Positions 53,882-62,059 of a stretch of DNA of 64,000 bases are shown one piece after another. Origin of the DNA: an uncultured Myxococcales bacterium (lineage in GTDB: Bacteria; Myxococcota_A; UBA9042; DTJE01). The DNA is taken from contig CALJUR010000079.1 in assembly GCA_937975765.1 (NCBI GenBank), positions 57,030 to 121,029 on the forward strand, given 5' to 3'. A program made the position numbers and the translations under genes. The notes under the pieces are model-generated. The model was given only the letters and a program-made list of their open reading frames with translations, was not told the DNA's origin and made no database searches. Numbering within the stretch: position 1 is the stretch's first letter; each line of letters opens with the position of its first letter.

Positions 53882-55068
53882 TCCACGATGCCGCCGAGGG
53901 ACTCGACGAGCCGGCCCAGGCGGGTGCGCTGCGTGGGGTCCTGCGTCATGCTCATCGCCTTCTTGTAGGCGCGGATGGCGCGATCGTCCTGGCCGGCGTT
54001 CTTCAGCGCGTCGCCCAGGGCCCTCGCCCGGCTGAAACAGCCCTTGCCCGTGCACTGGCCCAGCAGCCTCTCGGCCCCGGACAGGTTGCCTTCGGCGATC
54101 TCGTCGTCGATGCGGGACGGGATGTCGCTGCCGGTCGTGGAGGCGGCGGACGGGGCCGACGCGGGGGCCGCGGCGGGTGGGGGCACGGCGGGGCGCGGCG
54201 CGGGCGCGGCCGCCGGAGCAGTCTCGCGCGCGGGACGGGCGGCCTCGGGCGCCGGGGCCTTCGCCGCCTCGGGGGCGCGAACCGGGGCCGGCGCGGCCAC
54301 CGCCGCAGCCGCGGCCGGGGCCGGGGCCGCTTCGGGTGCGGCCGGCGCGACGGCAGGCGCAGCCTTCTCGACCGGCGCGGCCGGGGCGATCGCGGGCGCA
54401 GCCTTCTCGACCGGCGCGGCCTTCCCGTTCGGGGTCGCCGGGGAGGCCTGCCGGGGCGGCGGGGCCATGTACTGGTCGTCCGCCACGTACAGTTTGTAGT
54501 AGGCGAATCCCAGGCCCGCGGCCACCAGCACCAGCGCCAGCAGCAGCAGGATCCGGCCGACCGCGCGCTTGCGAGCCGCCGGCTCGTCGTCGTAGAAGTC
54601 GGACCGCCAGCCCAGTTTCGCGACTTCCTCCATCTCCTGGAGGGTCATCATGCCGACGTCCAGGCCGACGTTCGTCGCGGCCTCGGAGGGATGCACGGAG
54701 ACCTCGACCGAGGTCGATCGGCGAGGCTTTTCGGCGGCGGCCCCGGGGGTCGCCCCCTCGGGCGCCTCGGCCAGCGCCGTGTCGGGCGCCATCAACTTCA
54801 TGTGGAAGTCGCCGACCTGGAACATGTCGCCAGGTCGCAGTTCGACCTCGCCGTCGAGGCGTCCGCCCTCGATCCGGATCCCGTACCGCGAGCCCGCGTC
54901 CGACAGGTACACGCGACCCTCGGCGGAACGCAGCCGGGCATGATGGCGCGACACGTTCCGGTCCTTCAGGACCAGCGTGTTGTCGTCCGCCCGGCCGACC
55001 GTGACGGGATCCTCCCCGAGGGGGACGACCCGGACGTTGCCCGCATCATCCTCGATGTACAGCCGCAT
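53878..55068 (-). CDS. FHA-domain membrane protein
   Basis: 396 residues. An N-terminal FHA domain (about 1-95) has GRADDNTLVLKDRNVSRHHAR, containing the phosphothreonine-binding GR, S and RH residues, so it should bind phospho-Thr peptides. A linker with MMTLQEMEEVAKLGWRSDFYDDE precedes one membrane helix (about 172-192). An Ala/Pro-rich periplasmic linker follows, with a repeated APVEKAAPA unit. The C-terminus (about 315-396) resembles a tetratricopeptide-like helical module with two Cys (CTGKGCF). It probably transmits Ser/Thr-kinase signals to the envelope. Co-transcribed with nagZ from a good promoter. Confidence 0.82.
   Translation of the reverse strand: MRLYIEDDAGNVRVVPLGEDPVTVGRADDNTLVLKDRNVSRHHARLRSAEGRVYLSDAGSRYGIRIEGGRLDGEVELRPGDMFQVGDFHMKLMAPDTALAEAPEGATPGAAAEKPRRSTSVEVSVHPSEAATNVGLDVGMMTLQEMEEVAKLGWRSDFYDDEPAARKRAVGRILLLLALVLVAAGLGFAYYKLYVADDQYMAPPPRQASPATPNGKAAPVEKAAPAIAPAAPVEKAAPAVAPAAPEAAPAPAAAAAVAAPAPVRAPEAAKAPAPEAARPARETAPAAAPAPRPAVPPPAAAPASAPSAASTTGSDIPSRIDDEIAEGNLSGAERLLGQCTGKGCFSRARALGDALKNAGQDDRAIRAYKKAMSMTQDPTQRTRLGRLVESLGGIVE
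54356..54421 (-). repeat. 27-bp direct repeat in the FHA protein linker
   Basis: Identical 27-base copies at 54356-54382 and 54395-54421 encode the repeated APVEKAAPA unit. Confidence 0.7.
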
Positions 55069-55090
55069 CTTTTCTTCCTTACCCCGCGGC

Positions 55091-55118
55091 AGTATAGCAT
55101 GCGAACCGATCCCGTCAA
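55091..55118 (-). promoter_or_regulatory. Promoter of the FHA-nagZ operon
   Basis: Minus strand TTGACG (55113-55118), 16 bases, TGC-TATACT (55091-55096), 23 bases before the FHA start. Confidence 0.65.
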
Positions 55119-55143
55119 ATCCGGCGCGGGGGGGCGTTCCCCG

Positions 55144-56964
55144 TCACGGGGTGGTCGAGGACGCCCCCTCGACGTCCGCCGCCGCCTCGGCGCCTGCGCC
55201 CCCGTTTCCCGCCGGGTCCGGCTCGGGCACGGCAAACTCCCCGGCACCGCCCGGGGCCAGCGCGCGCATCAGCAGGACCGGCAACGGCTCGATCGACCAG
55301 GGGGCCGGCCGGATGCCCAGGCCCGCCGCGACGGCCTCCACCAGCCACCGCCCCCCTTCCTCCCCCATGCGGGATGCCTGCCGGGCCAGCTCGACGGCGA
55401 CCATCGAGGGCTCGCCCTCCAGGCCGCGGCGCCGCATCGCCTCTGCCCACCATTCCCGCGGCGCGCGGTCCTTGTGATCGCGCCACCAGGCCCGCCACGC
55501 GCGAGCCGCGGCCTCGGAATCGGGCGCGCCTTCGTCGGGGTTCGCCCCGGTCATCTGGCGCATTCGTGCGGCGATCTTCGCCGGCGGGGCCTCCCCGTTC
55601 TCCAGGGCGGCGGCCAGCAACTTCATCGCGACCGCGACCGGCAGCCGGCCGATCGCATCGAGGGCCCAGTCCTGCACGGTCCCCCGGATCGCGAACACGC
55701 CCAGGTTCTTCACGCAGGGGCGCGTCACGGCCAGCAGCGCCGCCAGCACGCGGGGCCGCTTCCACCGATCGCAGCCGCGATCCAGCGCCCCCAGCAGCAG
55801 CGCCGTGACCGTGCCGTCCGTTTCCGCCCCCAGGCGCCGGGCCAGTGCGTCCTCGATCCCCTCGACGCCGCCGTCCAGCAGCGATCGCGCCGCCGCCCGA
55901 CGCACCTCGGCCTCCCGATCGTCCAGCCGGCGCAGGACCTCCTGGCGCGCCTCCGGCGTCCCGATCCGCCCCAGCACCGTCACCGCGTCGGCGCGGACGG
56001 CCGGGTCGTCGTGCTGCACCAGCGTCAGCAGTTCCTCCACCCGCACGTCGATCCGGGACGACGGGTCCCGGAACCAGGACCGCTGGGTCCCCGTGTCGCG
56101 ACAACCCTCCAGCACGTCGTCGGGTGGGCACCCGATCCGCAGGTGCAGGTGGTCATTGTGGGGCTTCGATCGCCGGGGCTGGTTCAGGACCTCGTCGGCC
56201 CGCCGCAGCAGGTCGGCGCTCTCCTTCGCCTTGCGGGCGTGCCGCAGCATCATCCGCTTCAGCGGGTTCGCCAGGAACATCCACTGGACCGAGATCGAGG
56301 GATTCGTCAGCAGGGCCTTCACCAGCAGCCAGTTCCGCACCGTGTCGAAGCGCACGGGAACGCCGTCGGCCTCGCCCATCCCATTGCGGTCCAGCAGCAC
56401 CAGCGACGACGGGAAGAACGGTTTCCCGTCCGGTCCCAGCACGTACAGGCCGATGTCGGCATCGCGTCCGGAGCGGTGCGAGACGCTCCAGGGGATGTCT
56501 CCCCCCCCGGCCCGGCCCAGGTTTCCGATCGCCATGCGCGCAGCAGGCCGCTTTTCGCCGACCTGCGCGGCGGCGGCCAGCAGCGCCTCCACCAGGTCAT
56601 CCGTGGCGCAGGCCGTGCCGCGCTGCGCATGCTCGCGGAGGATGGCGTGGAAAGGGCCTTCCGCCGGCATCGTCCGGCAGTCCACCACGAACCCGTGGGT
56701 CGCGCTGCCGATCGACAGCGACCCTTGCCCCCGGTGTCGCCCGATCCTCGGATGGCTGCGGTTCACGCCGACCAGCGGCAACGCGTCCAGCCGCGGCTCG
56801 AGGTCGTGGCGCGCGGCAGCCGCCACGCCCTCGGGTTCGCGGCGGGGCAGGGATTCGCACGGCACCCCGGGGGGGCAGCCTTCCCCGGTCTTCCGGTCCG
56901 GCAGGCCCGCGCACCCGAACGTCGTCGCGAGGCTGCCGACAAGAAGGATCGAGGCGAGACGCAT
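55144..56964 (-). CDS. MepA (M74) murein endopeptidase fused to HEAT repeats, lipoprotein
   Basis: 606 residues. The signal ends ATTFGC, a lipobox-like site. Residues about 60-285 are a penicillin-insensitive murein endopeptidase domain: GSATHGF, metal/active-site SHRSGRDADIG (H163, D170) and PHNDHLHLRIGCP (H272, H274). It should cleave peptidoglycan cross-links in the periplasm. Residues about 300-480 are HEAT-like helical repeats (LVQHDDPAVRADAVTVLGRIG, LDDREAEVRRAAARSLLDGG) and a helical tail follows. E. coli MepA is about 270 residues and has no such extension, so this is an unusual fusion, possibly docking the enzyme to partners. A TTGACT/TAGAAT promoter lies just upstream. Confidence 0.87.
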   Translation of the reverse strand: MRLASILLVGSLATTFGCAGLPDRKTGEGCPPGVPCESLPRREPEGVAAAARHDLEPRLDALPLVGVNRSHPRIGRHRGQGSLSIGSATHGFVVDCRTMPAEGPFHAILREHAQRGTACATDDLVEALLAAAAQVGEKRPAARMAIGNLGRAGGGDIPWSVSHRSGRDADIGLYVLGPDGKPFFPSSLVLLDRNGMGEADGVPVRFDTVRNWLLVKALLTNPSISVQWMFLANPLKRMMLRHARKAKESADLLRRADEVLNQPRRSKPHNDHLHLRIGCPPDDVLEGCRDTGTQRSWFRDPSSRIDVRVEELLTLVQHDDPAVRADAVTVLGRIGTPEARQEVLRRLDDREAEVRRAAARSLLDGGVEGIEDALARRLGAETDGTVTALLLGALDRGCDRWKRPRVLAALLAVTRPCVKNLGVFAIRGTVQDWALDAIGRLPVAVAMKLLAAALENGEAPPAKIAARMRQMTGANPDEGAPDSEAAARAWRAWWRDHKDRAPREWWAEAMRRRGLEGEPSMVAVELARQASRMGEEGGRWLVEAVAAGLGIRPAPWSIEPLPVLLMRALAPGGAGEFAVPEPDPAGNGGAGAEAAADVEGASSTTP

Positions 56965-56992
56965 CCCGACCGGCACCGTGCGGGTCAGTAGG

Positions 56993-57020
56993 ATTCTAGG
57001 AGGCCGCGGCCGCGAGTCAA
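56993..57020 (-). promoter_or_regulatory. Promoter of the MepA-HEAT gene
   Basis: Minus strand TTGACT (57015-57020), 16 bases, TAGAAT (56993-56998), 28 bases before the start at 56964. Confidence 0.6.
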
Positions 57021-57066
57021 CCGAATCCGGTGGGCCCGGGTCGGCTCCCCGCCGGCCGGATGCCGC

Positions 57067-57096
57067 TTGACACAGGCCGGGGCGCGGCGCTATTCC
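57067..57096 (+). promoter_or_regulatory. Promoter of the ClpA/C-like gene
   Basis: Consensus TTGACA (57067-57072), 18 bases, TATTCC (57091-57096). Because the longest frame begins at the TTG of this -35 box, the real start codon must be downstream. Confidence 0.5.
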
Positions 57097-57108
57097 TGCC
57101 GGTGGATC

Positions 57109-59682
57109 GTGGAGGATCCGCCCAGCATCCCTCAACGCGAGCCTGAAGTGATCGACGAGATCCCGTTCTCCCGGGAAGCGAAATTCGTGTTCGCGGAGGC
57201 GGCCGACATCGCCCGGCGGTCGCAGCAGCCGCTGGACACCATCCACCTGGTGCTGGCCCTGTTCGCCGTCCGCTGCGAGGCCCAGTCGATCCTCCTGGAG
57301 AAGCGCGTCGACTACGACCGGATCCTGGAGATCCTGCCGCGGATCGCCCCCGAGCCCCCCGAGACGCTCTCGATGGTCTACTCCGCGACCGCCCGGGTCG
57401 CGGCCAACATCGGCTCGCACCAGGCGACATCGGTCCACCTGTTGATGGCCATCTCGCGGATGTCCTCGTCCCGTGCCGCCCGCGCCCTGGAGGCCGTCGA
57501 CCTGCCGATGTTCGCGCTGCGGACCCAGGCCATGGCGCACCTGACCGACCCGCGGCTGCGACGCTCGGCATCCGAGCGCATCGAGGCCGTCGGCGCCGCC
57601 CGCGGCCTGCCCGGGAAAGGCGGCAACGGCCACCCCCAGCCGCAGGTCCAGCCCCCCCCGTCGTCCGGCTGGATGCCCCTCTCCCCGCCCCGCATCGCCC
57701 CGCCCGGAGCGGCCCCGGTCCAGGCGCCCCAGCGTCCCCCGGTGGCTGCCGCGGTGTGCGACGACGACGTCCCCGTGGTGTTCGAGGAGGTCCCCGACGA
57801 GCCGGAGGACCGGGTTCCCGAGGATCCCGAGCCCATCGGGAGGCTCCCCGCCCGTGCCCTGCCGCTCCCGGGCCGCTGGGAACTGGATTCCGAGCGCTTC
57901 CCGACCCTGGTCGCGCTGGGCCGCAACCTGAACACCGAGGCCGCGGCCGGGCACATCGACCCGCTGGTCGGCCGCGACGACGAACTGGAGGCGGTCGTCG
58001 ACATCCTGTGCAAGCGACGCGCCAACAACCCGCTGCTGCTGGGCGACCCCGGCGTCGGCAAGACGGCCCTGGTGGAGGGCCTGGCGGGGCTGGTGGTGTC
58101 CCGCGGAGAATCCCTGCCGGGCCTGACGGGCCGCATCATCGTGTCGGTCTCGGTCGCCGACCTGGTCGCCGGGACCATGATGCGGGGTTCCTTCGCTGCA
58201 CGCATGAAGGCCCTGAAGGACGAGGTCCTGGATTCCAACGGGCGCGTCATCCTGTTCATCGACGAGATCCACACCCTCATCGGGGCGGGCGCCGGCGACG
58301 GCGGAATGGACGCGGCCAACGACATCAAGGGTGCGCTGGCCCGCGGCGAACTTCCCTGCATCGGCGCTACCACCTTCGGCGAGTACAAGCGCCACATCCT
58401 GACGGACCCGGCCCTGAAGCGCCGCTTCGAGCCGGTCTTCCTTCGGGAGCCGTCGCTGGACGACGCCGAGACCATCCTGGCGGGCGTGGCCCCGCGCTAT
58501 GCCGCCTACCACGGCGTGACCTTCTCGGCCGACGCGCTGCGGGCTTCGGTCCGCCTGACCGACCGGCTGATCCCGGATCGCAGCCTGCCGGCCAAGGCGA
58601 TCGACGTGCTGGACCGTGCCGGGGCCCGGGTCCGGCGCGAGGGGCGCGACGAGGTGGGACGGGACGACGTCGTGCGGGTGCTGTCGGCGCTGGTCGACCT
58701 GCCGCGCGAGTACCTGGCCCTGTCGCCCACCGAGCGCCTGCGCGAGATGGACCGTTTCCTGTCGGCGAGGGTCTTCGGCCACGACGACGCCCTGGCCGTG
58801 ATCGTCCGTACACTGGCCCAGAACTGGTCCCGGTTCGGCTCGCGCCGCCCGCTGGGATCGTTCGTGCTGGCCGGCCCCGCCGGGTCGGGCCGGCGCACGC
58901 TGGCCTCCGCGATCGCCGAGTTCCTGTTCGGCTCGGGGCAGGCGCTGCTGGAGGTCGACCTGGCGGACTACGCCGAAAGCCACGCCCTGTCGCACCTGAT
59001 CGGTTCGCCCCCGGGCTACGTCGGGCACGAGGAGGGCGGGCTGCTGGCCGACACGCTGGTGCGACACCCGTTCCTGGTGATCGTCTGGCACCACCCCGAG
59101 CAGGCCCACCCGTCGATCCAGGGCCTCCTGGCGCAGATCCTGTCCGACGGGACCGTCACCGATCGTCGGGGGCGGCGGATGGACTTCCGCAACACCGTGC
59201 ACCTGCTGGCTCCCGGGGCCGATGACGCCGGGGGGGCCGCGGCCCGGCCGGTGGGATTCGACCCGGCGAACGACCCGGCCTCCCGGGCAGCCGCGCTGGC
59301 GGCCCGCCTGCGGAAGGTGCTTCCGGCCGAGATCCTGTCGGCCGTCGATGCGGTCCTGCCGTTCCCCCGTCCAGGCGCGGACGTCCGGCGACGGATGCTG
59401 GACCGCCTGGTGGGCGAGGCGACGCGTGCGTTCGCCGACGAGCACGGCATTTCGCTGCGCGTCGCGCCGGAGGTCGCCTCGCGGCTGCTGGATCGCGTGG
59501 GACCGGACGAGGCCCCTGGGGCGGCGCTGGCGTCGGCGCTGTCCCGCTGCATCCTGCAACCGGCGGCGGACCGGGTCTTCGAGGGTCCCCTGCCTGCCGG
59601 CTCCTGCCTGCATGTCGGCCTGGCGACGGACGGAGACGACGGCTTCGCGGTGACGGTCGTGCCGGGCGAGGGTCCGGCCTGA
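57109..59682 (+). CDS. ClpA/ClpC-like AAA+ unfoldase with degenerate D2
   Basis: 857 residues from a GTG at 57109; GTG at 57148 is an alternative. Residues about 10-150 resemble the Clp N-domain (FSREAKFVFAEAADIARR, IHLVLALFA), then a Pro-rich linker. D1 is intact: Walker A GDPGVGKTAL (about 311), Walker B ILFIDEIHTL (about 380), GATTFGEYKRHI. D2 keeps the fold (LIGSPPGYVGHEEGG, ILSDGTVTDRRGRRMDFRNT) but its Walker A is GPAGSGRRT (Lys and Thr replaced by Arg) and its Walker B is LVIVWHHPEQAH where LLDEIEKAH is expected. D2 probably cannot bind or hydrolyse ATP. No clear ClpP-docking loop was seen. Whether it works with a protease is unknown. Confidence 0.85.
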   Translation: MEDPPSIPQREPEVIDEIPFSREAKFVFAEAADIARRSQQPLDTIHLVLALFAVRCEAQSILLEKRVDYDRILEILPRIAPEPPETLSMVYSATARVAANIGSHQATSVHLLMAISRMSSSRAARALEAVDLPMFALRTQAMAHLTDPRLRRSASERIEAVGAARGLPGKGGNGHPQPQVQPPPSSGWMPLSPPRIAPPGAAPVQAPQRPPVAAAVCDDDVPVVFEEVPDEPEDRVPEDPEPIGRLPARALPLPGRWELDSERFPTLVALGRNLNTEAAAGHIDPLVGRDDELEAVVDILCKRRANNPLLLGDPGVGKTALVEGLAGLVVSRGESLPGLTGRIIVSVSVADLVAGTMMRGSFAARMKALKDEVLDSNGRVILFIDEIHTLIGAGAGDGGMDAANDIKGALARGELPCIGATTFGEYKRHILTDPALKRRFEPVFLREPSLDDAETILAGVAPRYAAYHGVTFSADALRASVRLTDRLIPDRSLPAKAIDVLDRAGARVRREGRDEVGRDDVVRVLSALVDLPREYLALSPTERLREMDRFLSARVFGHDDALAVIVRTLAQNWSRFGSRRPLGSFVLAGPAGSGRRTLASAIAEFLFGSGQALLEVDLADYAESHALSHLIGSPPGYVGHEEGGLLADTLVRHPFLVIVWHHPEQAHPSIQGLLAQILSDGTVTDRRGRRMDFRNTVHLLAPGADDAGGAAARPVGFDPANDPASRAAALAARLRKVLPAEILSAVDAVLPFPRPGADVRRRMLDRLVGEATRAFADEHGISLRVAPEVASRLLDRVGPDEAPGAALASALSRCILQPAADRVFEGPLPAGSCLHVGLATDGDDGFAVTVVPGEGPA

Positions 59683-59712
59683 GGGGGAACGGCTGGCGCG
59701 CCGGGTCCCCGG

Positions 59713-60324
59713 CTACTTCTTCTTCGGTTTCGGGGCGTCCTGGGCCGGGCAACTGGCGCCGGAGACGTCCGGGGGCTGGCCCTCGCCCTTCCCCTGCACC
59801 TGCACCGGTCCCTGGCCTGGCCCCTGGCCCGAACCGCCTGGACCACGCATGCCCGGACCATTCGCCGACCCCATGCCGCCGGGACCGCCCGGGGCCGCGT
59901 AGCTGCCCACGCACCGCATCAACCCGTCGGGCAGCGTCATCAGCAACGTGTCCATGGCCTTCGCCTGGTCCTTCTTCAGCAGGGCCTTGACCCCGACCAG
60001 CAGCCGGATGCCGCGCTGGTGGATCTCCGCCGTCAGCTGCTGGACCTGGTCCAGTTTCTGCTGGATGGCAGACATGTCGGGCTTCTCGGCGGTCAGCAGG
60101 ACCGCGATCTCGACCGACAGCGTGCGGAGGTTGGCCTCGCGGACCAGGGTCTCCCGCAACAGCCCCATCCGCAGGTCGTCCATCTGGTTCTTCTGATCCT
60201 GGGTGAGTCCCGGCAGGCCCAGGTAGTCCCAGTCCCCGGGATCCAGGAGGCCGCCGGCCCGGGCCGGGGCCGACAGGGCCATCGTGACGGTCAGGATGCA
60301 AACGGCACTGGCAAAGAGACGCAT
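59713..60324 (-). CDS. Spy/CpxP-like periplasmic LTxxQ protein
   Basis: 203 residues. The signal peptide ends LSAPARAGG. LPGLTQDQKNQMDDLR is an LTxxQ motif, followed by long helices (LVREANLRTLSVEIAVLLT, LDQVQQLTAEIHQRGIRLL), as in Spy, CpxP and ZraP-type periplasmic chaperones or stress sensors. A Gly/Pro/Gln-rich tail with two Cys and a PKPKKK end is unusual. Likely role: envelope stress or metal response. The start has GGAGGAAGGT upstream and a divergent promoter. Confidence 0.75.
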   Translation of the reverse strand: MRLFASAVCILTVTMALSAPARAGGLLDPGDWDYLGLPGLTQDQKNQMDDLRMGLLRETLVREANLRTLSVEIAVLLTAEKPDMSAIQQKLDQVQQLTAEIHQRGIRLLVGVKALLKKDQAKAMDTLLMTLPDGLMRCVGSYAAPGGPGGMGSANGPGMRGPGGSGQGPGQGPVQVQGKGEGQPPDVSGASCPAQDAPKPKKK

Positions 60325-60358
60325 ACCTTCCTCCCTGGCTGGCGATCCTCGAGAATCG

Positions 60359-60388
60359 AGTGTACGACCGCCCTTCGACCCGCGTCAA
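60359..60388 (-). promoter_or_regulatory. Promoter of the Spy-like gene
   Basis: Minus strand TTGACG (60383-60388), 18 bases, TACACT (60359-60364), 35 bases before the start at 60324. Confidence 0.55.
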
Positions 60389-60417
60389 CGCCCCGGGGCT
60401 GCTGGCGAAGTTCGCGC

Positions 60418-60446
60418 TTGACGGGGGAGGTACCCCTCGATATATT
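60418..60446 (+). promoter_or_regulatory. Promoter of the unknown gene at 60524
   Basis: TTGACG (60418-60423), 17 bases, TATATT (60441-60446), about 78 bases before the ATG. Divergent from the Spy-like promoter 30 bases away. Confidence 0.65.
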
Positions 60447-60523
60447 GCGCCTGCTCCGGCGGGCGCCCTTTCTGCGTCCGGGGCCGGGGCGATGGCGCAG
60501 CGCGGCCTGAACGGGTGAGGCAG

Positions 60524-61543
60524 ATGAGCGAACCGACCAACGAGAAGCTCCCGAAGGACGTTCACGAACTGCTCCTGAACCGGGAGGAGGAATCGGGACA
60601 CACCCACGTCGCTTCCGACGTCGTCACCGACGCCCGCCGCCCTAAGCGCGAGAAGTTCTTCACGATCCCGGTAATCGTGATCACCGTCGTGGTCGCCCTG
60701 TCGGTCATCGGTCTCGGCGTGATCTATTCCAGCCCCGTGCTGTCCGAGCAGTTCTCCGCGATGCTCAGCGGCGAACTGGGCAAGTACAAGGAGCAGTTGC
60801 GCAAGGTCCGCGAGGACAAGGTGCGCGAGATCGAGAGCGTGACCGGCAACCGGTACGGCAGCCTGACGCTGTTCTACTCGCCCCGCACCGCGCGCGTCAC
60901 CATCACGGAATTCAAGTACAAGCTGGACTGCTCGAAGGCCTCCGGCGAGGACGCCACCCTGGCGTGCCTGAAGAAGAAGGTCGACTACAGCCAGACCCCC
61001 GAGCAGAAGTCGATCGACAACCCGTCGATGAAGTTGAAGGACAAGGAAGTCGTCGAGCAGATCCCGCTGAACGACATCCCGATCCAGGAGGCCAGCGACG
61101 ACCGGAAGACCCTGTTCAAGTACGAGATGACGGTCGTGATCGAGGCCGAGGGCTACCACCCGCGCAAGTTCCTGCTGACCGGCGACAAGGAGCACGGACG
61201 CGCCGAGGAAGGCTGGGAGACGCTGTTCTGGGAGCAGAAGGGCCCGCAGATCTGGATGGTGGACTTCCGCGGCGCCGACCTGCTGCCGAAGCCCGAGACC
61301 GCGCGCGAGAACTACAAGAAGGCGCTGACGGACTGGGAGTGCATCCGCCGCGAGATCGACAACAAGCGCAAGTCCGGCAAGAACGTGTCGGCGGACACCG
61401 AGAGCGGCCTGTTCATCGAGATCCTGAACCGCAACGGCTTCAAGACCTTCGAGGAATTCAACGTCATCGACGTGGAACTGCGCAAGGACGAGGCGTTCGC
61501 GAAGCAGTTCGACGCGGACCTGAAGAAGGTGCCCTGCAACTAG
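60524..61543 (+). CDS. Membrane-anchored protein of unknown function
   Basis: 339 residues, family not recognised. A charged cytoplasmic head (1-45) is followed by one membrane helix (about 46-68, TIPVIVITVVVALSVIGLGVIY), a Lys/Glu-rich coiled-coil stretch (75-100) and a periplasmic domain of about 230 residues with strands such as SLTLFYSPRTARVTITEFKY and KYEMTVVIEAEGYHPRKF. The latter resembles PEGA-like beta domains, but weakly. Codon use is slightly less GC-biased, with many AAG codons. The ATG at 60524 follows GGGTGAGG; a GTG at 60515 is an alternative. The good promoter suggests a well-expressed gene. Confidence 0.6.
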   Translation: MSEPTNEKLPKDVHELLLNREEESGHTHVASDVVTDARRPKREKFFTIPVIVITVVVALSVIGLGVIYSSPVLSEQFSAMLSGELGKYKEQLRKVREDKVREIESVTGNRYGSLTLFYSPRTARVTITEFKYKLDCSKASGEDATLACLKKKVDYSQTPEQKSIDNPSMKLKDKEVVEQIPLNDIPIQEASDDRKTLFKYEMTVVIEAEGYHPRKFLLTGDKEHGRAEEGWETLFWEQKGPQIWMVDFRGADLLPKPETARENYKKALTDWECIRREIDNKRKSGKNVSADTESGLFIEILNRNGFKTFEEFNVIDVELRKDEAFAKQFDADLKKVPCN

Positions 61544-61582
61544 CCCCGCCCGTCCCTACCGGCCGATCCCGGAAATCGAAGG

Positions 61583-62035
61583 TCATGACCGCCGCTGGGC
61601 GCTGTCCAGGGCCAGGGTGACGGGGCCGTCGTTGACCAGTTCCACGGCCATCATGGCCTGGAACTCGCCGAAGACGCAGGGCAGGCCAGTGGCCTCGAAG
61701 CGGCGCTCGACGGTCGGCCAGAACGACCGGGCCTCCTCCACCGCCATCGCCTCGCTCCAGGAAGGACGGTTGCCCTTCCGGCAGTCCCCGTACAGCGTGA
61801 ACTGGCTGATGACGCACAGGCTGCCGCCGACCTCGGCCGGGGACAGGTTCATGCGGCCCTCGGCATCCTCGAAGACGCGCAACCGGGACACCTTGCCGGC
61901 GATCCAGTCCAGGTCCTCGATGGCATCGTCCTGCTTCAGGCCGACGAAGACCACCAACCCGCGTCCCATCCGGGACACCTCGCGGCCGTCCACGGTCACC
62001 CGGGCCCCGGAAACCCGCTGGACCACGCACCTCAT
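61583..62035 (-). CDS. dtd: D-aminoacyl-tRNA deacylase
   Basis: 150 residues, standard length. Dtd signatures: MRCVVQRVSGARVTVDG, VGLKQDD, SQFTLYGDCRKGNRPS and the cross-subunit NDGPVTLALDS (NxGPxT-type). It hydrolyses D-aminoacyl- and glycyl-tRNAs that were mischarged. The ATG follows GAGGAGG. It lies 24 bases after the Cys-rich gene on the same strand. Confidence 0.95.
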   Translation of the reverse strand: MRCVVQRVSGARVTVDGREVSRMGRGLVVFVGLKQDDAIEDLDWIAGKVSRLRVFEDAEGRMNLSPAEVGGSLCVISQFTLYGDCRKGNRPSWSEAMAVEEARSFWPTVERRFEATGLPCVFGEFQAMMAVELVNDGPVTLALDSAQRRS

Positions 62036-62059
62036 CGACGGGAACCTCCTCGAATGCGT

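Noticed and set aside
52895..54055. NagZ start at 54055
   Set aside because: The first 58 residues would lie inside the FHA gene and have no enzyme motif; the ATGA overlap at 53878-53881 gives the natural start.
57067..57069. TTG start codon for the Clp-like gene
   Set aside because: This TTG is the first triplet of a consensus TTGACA -35 box, so the codon would lie upstream of the transcription start.
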